This document shows positions 62,176 through 64,000 of a stretch of DNA of 64,000 bases, piece after piece (the stretch's first letter is position 1; every line of letters begins with the position of its first letter). The notes under the pieces were generated by a model. That model did not search any database. It worked only from the letters and a program-made list of their open reading frames with translations, and was not told the DNA's origin. The DNA lies in contig JAQFVV010006199.1 of the NCBI GenBank assembly GCA_028023455.1, forward strand, positions 312,001 to 376,000, read 5' to 3'. Source of the stretch: Epiperipatus broadwayi (Eukaryota > Onychophora > Udeonychophora > Euonychophora > Peripatidae). Made by a program: the position numbers and the translations under genes.

Positions 62176-62429
62176 TATCAGTTTACCATTTATAATTTCC
62201 AAACTTCATCTGCATATTGCTATAAGATTTCACAAAAAAATCTGTCCTATTATACTTCTCTGGAAATCAAAGTCAACTAATATGAATATCAATAGCAACT
62301 GTCTTTTTTTTTGAAACTGTATTTTCTATAATAATTCCTTCAGTTAATTGAACCCAGTGTATATAATAAATACAATGGAATACAGAATATTAACCAAATA
62401 TTTTTTGTTTTTAATTAATAAAAAAATTA

Positions 62430-62705
62430 TATCACATGATCACCATTTCTTATGCTTACACAGGCTGTTTACACAGTGGTAAATCTCCATACAGTAGTGC
62501 CACCAGTGCATTGGATCCTAAGATCTAGGTGCGGTGCTCTCAGATCCAAGGATCCTCACTAATGAAAGCCACAAGTTAGAAACTAGTCTGGGGATATTGG
62601 ATGAATAGGCACTAGATAGAAATTTTATGCAAAAAAACTTTCTTGCATCCATTGATTACTTGGGCTTGCAGTGAGTGACACTACTGTATGGAGAGTTTAG
62701 TCTCT
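62430..62705. mobile_element. Foldback element, family F1, short copy
   Basis: It starts AAATCTCCATACAGTAGTGCC near 62,482 and ends CACTACTGTATGGAGAGTTT near 62,699. The left arm is mostly deleted, so the right arm (GATCCAAGG..CCTCACTAATGAAAGCCACA onward) makes up most of it. The piece at 62,430-62,480 (ATCACATGATCACCATTTCT) is the outer flank seen with the other copies at 25.4 and 48.0 kb. Confidence 0.65.
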
Positions 62706-62919
62706 GTGTAAAAAATTATAACTAAATTATAATTATTTTGTATTAAATTTACATCCATCAAAAAAAAAAAGTTACTTAATTAAAAATTTTCTTTTCTTAG
62801 AATTAATTTTATACATTAATATAAACAATTCTATTGTACACACACAAAAAATAGCTTTATATCTTTGTTGTATTTAGTAAATACTTTTTTATGTATTTAA
62901 TTTTAAATAATTTGTAATA

Positions 62920-63850
62920 CACCTGGGTCTCTTTTTACGCGGACTTATTTAACACAATTTTGAAGTTACGCAATTCGTGTTTCACCGGAAGTCGAACTCC
63001 AATATTGTGCTATTACTTTAAATAATAAATTTCGCGCACTTACGTTATATTGAAAGTAATAGCACATCTATTGAAATTCGACTTTCAACTTAGTAATTTC
63101 AATATTTTCAGTGCTTTATAATAGTAAGATTTTATGCAATAATGAAATTAAAATCATGATTTCCACATTTTATGTATACACACATTAAATTTTACAAGAT
63201 TATAATGTAAATTTGTTCAAACATTGTGTGTGTTAATTTTGCATTTTAAATCACATTCTGTTTTTGCTTTTTAAAAAAGAATGCAATTTTATTTTTAAAA
63301 GGTGAGTAATAGCAATGGGCACAATTAAAATTGAAAATTAAAGACAAAAATAAGAATTTAATTTTTAGTTGTTAGATTAATTACTAATTACGTTGTCACC
63401 CAAAAACCATTAATTAACACGAGTGACATTGGCGCTAGTTGTATTTCATCTTGGGAAGAATCTGATTTTTTTATCAGTTTGCAAACGAACCTGTTTACCG
63501 GCAAATAGTGATAATAATTAAAATGTGTATAAAAAAATATAAATTACTGTAAATTATGCATAAAAATATATTGTTTTGAATAAAATTAAATATTATAGTT
63601 AAAAAAAGTTTGTCTTGTATCAATTTTTTTCAAATTTGAAATTTTTTATTAGTCATAATTTATTTCCATTTTTTTTTTTTTGCACGAATTTTAAAGTAAT
63701 TTTACGTTGGTGCTTTGCCTTTATGCGATTTTTGAAAGATCACAGTCCATATCCCCCCTTTTTCAAGGTAAGTTACAGCTATTTTTGCACGATTTCATTC
63801 GCGCATGTTTTATGAGGAACCTATCTATCGCGTAAAACGAGACCCAAGTG
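62920..63850. mobile_element. pogo/Tigger-like MITE with TA target duplication
   Basis: The ends are inverted copies: CACCTGGGTCTCTTTTTACG on the left and, as complement, CACTTGGGTCTCGTTTTACG on the right, continuing CG. TA lies directly outside each end (62,918-62,919 and 63,851-63,852), as for Tc1/mariner/pogo elements. The CTCGTTTTA core resembles Tigger ends. The 931-bp interior has no transposase. An internal hairpin pairs GTCGAACT...GTGCTATTACTTT (62,991-63,024) with AAAGTAATAGCAC...ATTCGAC. The 66-residue frame at 63,615-63,815 is chance. Confidence 0.75.
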
Positions 63851-64000
63851 TACTTCAAAAATATCAAGAAATTTTATTATTTAATTAATTAATATATGGG
63901 CATACATATACACTTAATGTTTCACAAACACTATTGTGTGCATGAAATCAATCCATATCAATATATATATATATATAAATAATAAGCGAAATAGTGCCTA
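63851..64000. other. AT-rich DNA with a short (TA)n tract
   Basis: Nothing beyond a TA run near 63,960-63,976 is visible before the window ends. Confidence 0.6.

Overview
This is AT-rich nuclear DNA from a eukaryote, almost certainly an invertebrate animal. It carries tRNA-derived SINEs with Pol III boxes, several APE-type LINEs, Ty3/gypsy-like LTR elements, a hAT transposase relic, a pogo/Tigger-like MITE, foldback elements and long microsatellites. I found no host protein-coding exon, rRNA or functional tRNA gene that I can defend. The sequence does not let me name the species; a mollusc or arthropod is an unproven guess. The window reads as a layered transposon graveyard in which nearly every recognisable reading frame belongs to a mobile element.

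Layout. 1-3.4 kb: AT-rich DNA with one SINE and a TA/TG microsatellite. 3.4-8.5 kb: a young LTR element with two nearly identical 2.16-kb LTRs around only 0.74 kb of internal DNA. 8.5-14 kb: AT-rich DNA, a foldback copy, a decayed LINE endonuclease, a 260-bp CTAT/CTGT array and a hairpin MITE. 14.5-17.1 kb: a decayed minus-strand hAT transposon. 20-26.6 kb: SINE and foldback copies (one containing what looks like Illumina adapter sequence) and a minus-strand RT relic. 26.6-32 kb: featureless AT-rich DNA. 32-38.5 kb: foldback element, a LINE whose RT motifs lie on both strands, a SINE with a clear target duplication, and a decayed LINE. 38.5-43.7 kb: a minus-strand Ty3/gypsy-like element with 1.6-kb LTRs, primer site, polypurine tract, a 194-residue Gag-like ORF and a 4-bp target duplication. 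47.4-48.1 kb: foldback copies. 49.2-54.3 kb: an unidentified element with about 0.7-kb inverted arms carrying 70-bp subterminal repeats. 54.3-62.2 kb: an old RTE-like LINE split by a nearly complete 6-kb LINE flanked by a 16-bp target duplication. 62.4-63.85 kb: foldback copy and a pogo/Tigger-like MITE.

How the parts relate. The nesting gives relative ages: the RTE-like LINE predates the LINE inserted in it, and the LINE at 35.8-38.5 kb predates the LTR element at 38.5 kb. The two LTR elements have similar primer-site regions and may be distant relatives. None of the autonomous elements has an intact replication protein, so all look immobile now; the 3.4-kb LTR element and the MITEs would need proteins supplied from elsewhere. 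The best candidates for something undescribed are the long-armed element at 49.2-54.3 kb and the two foldback families.
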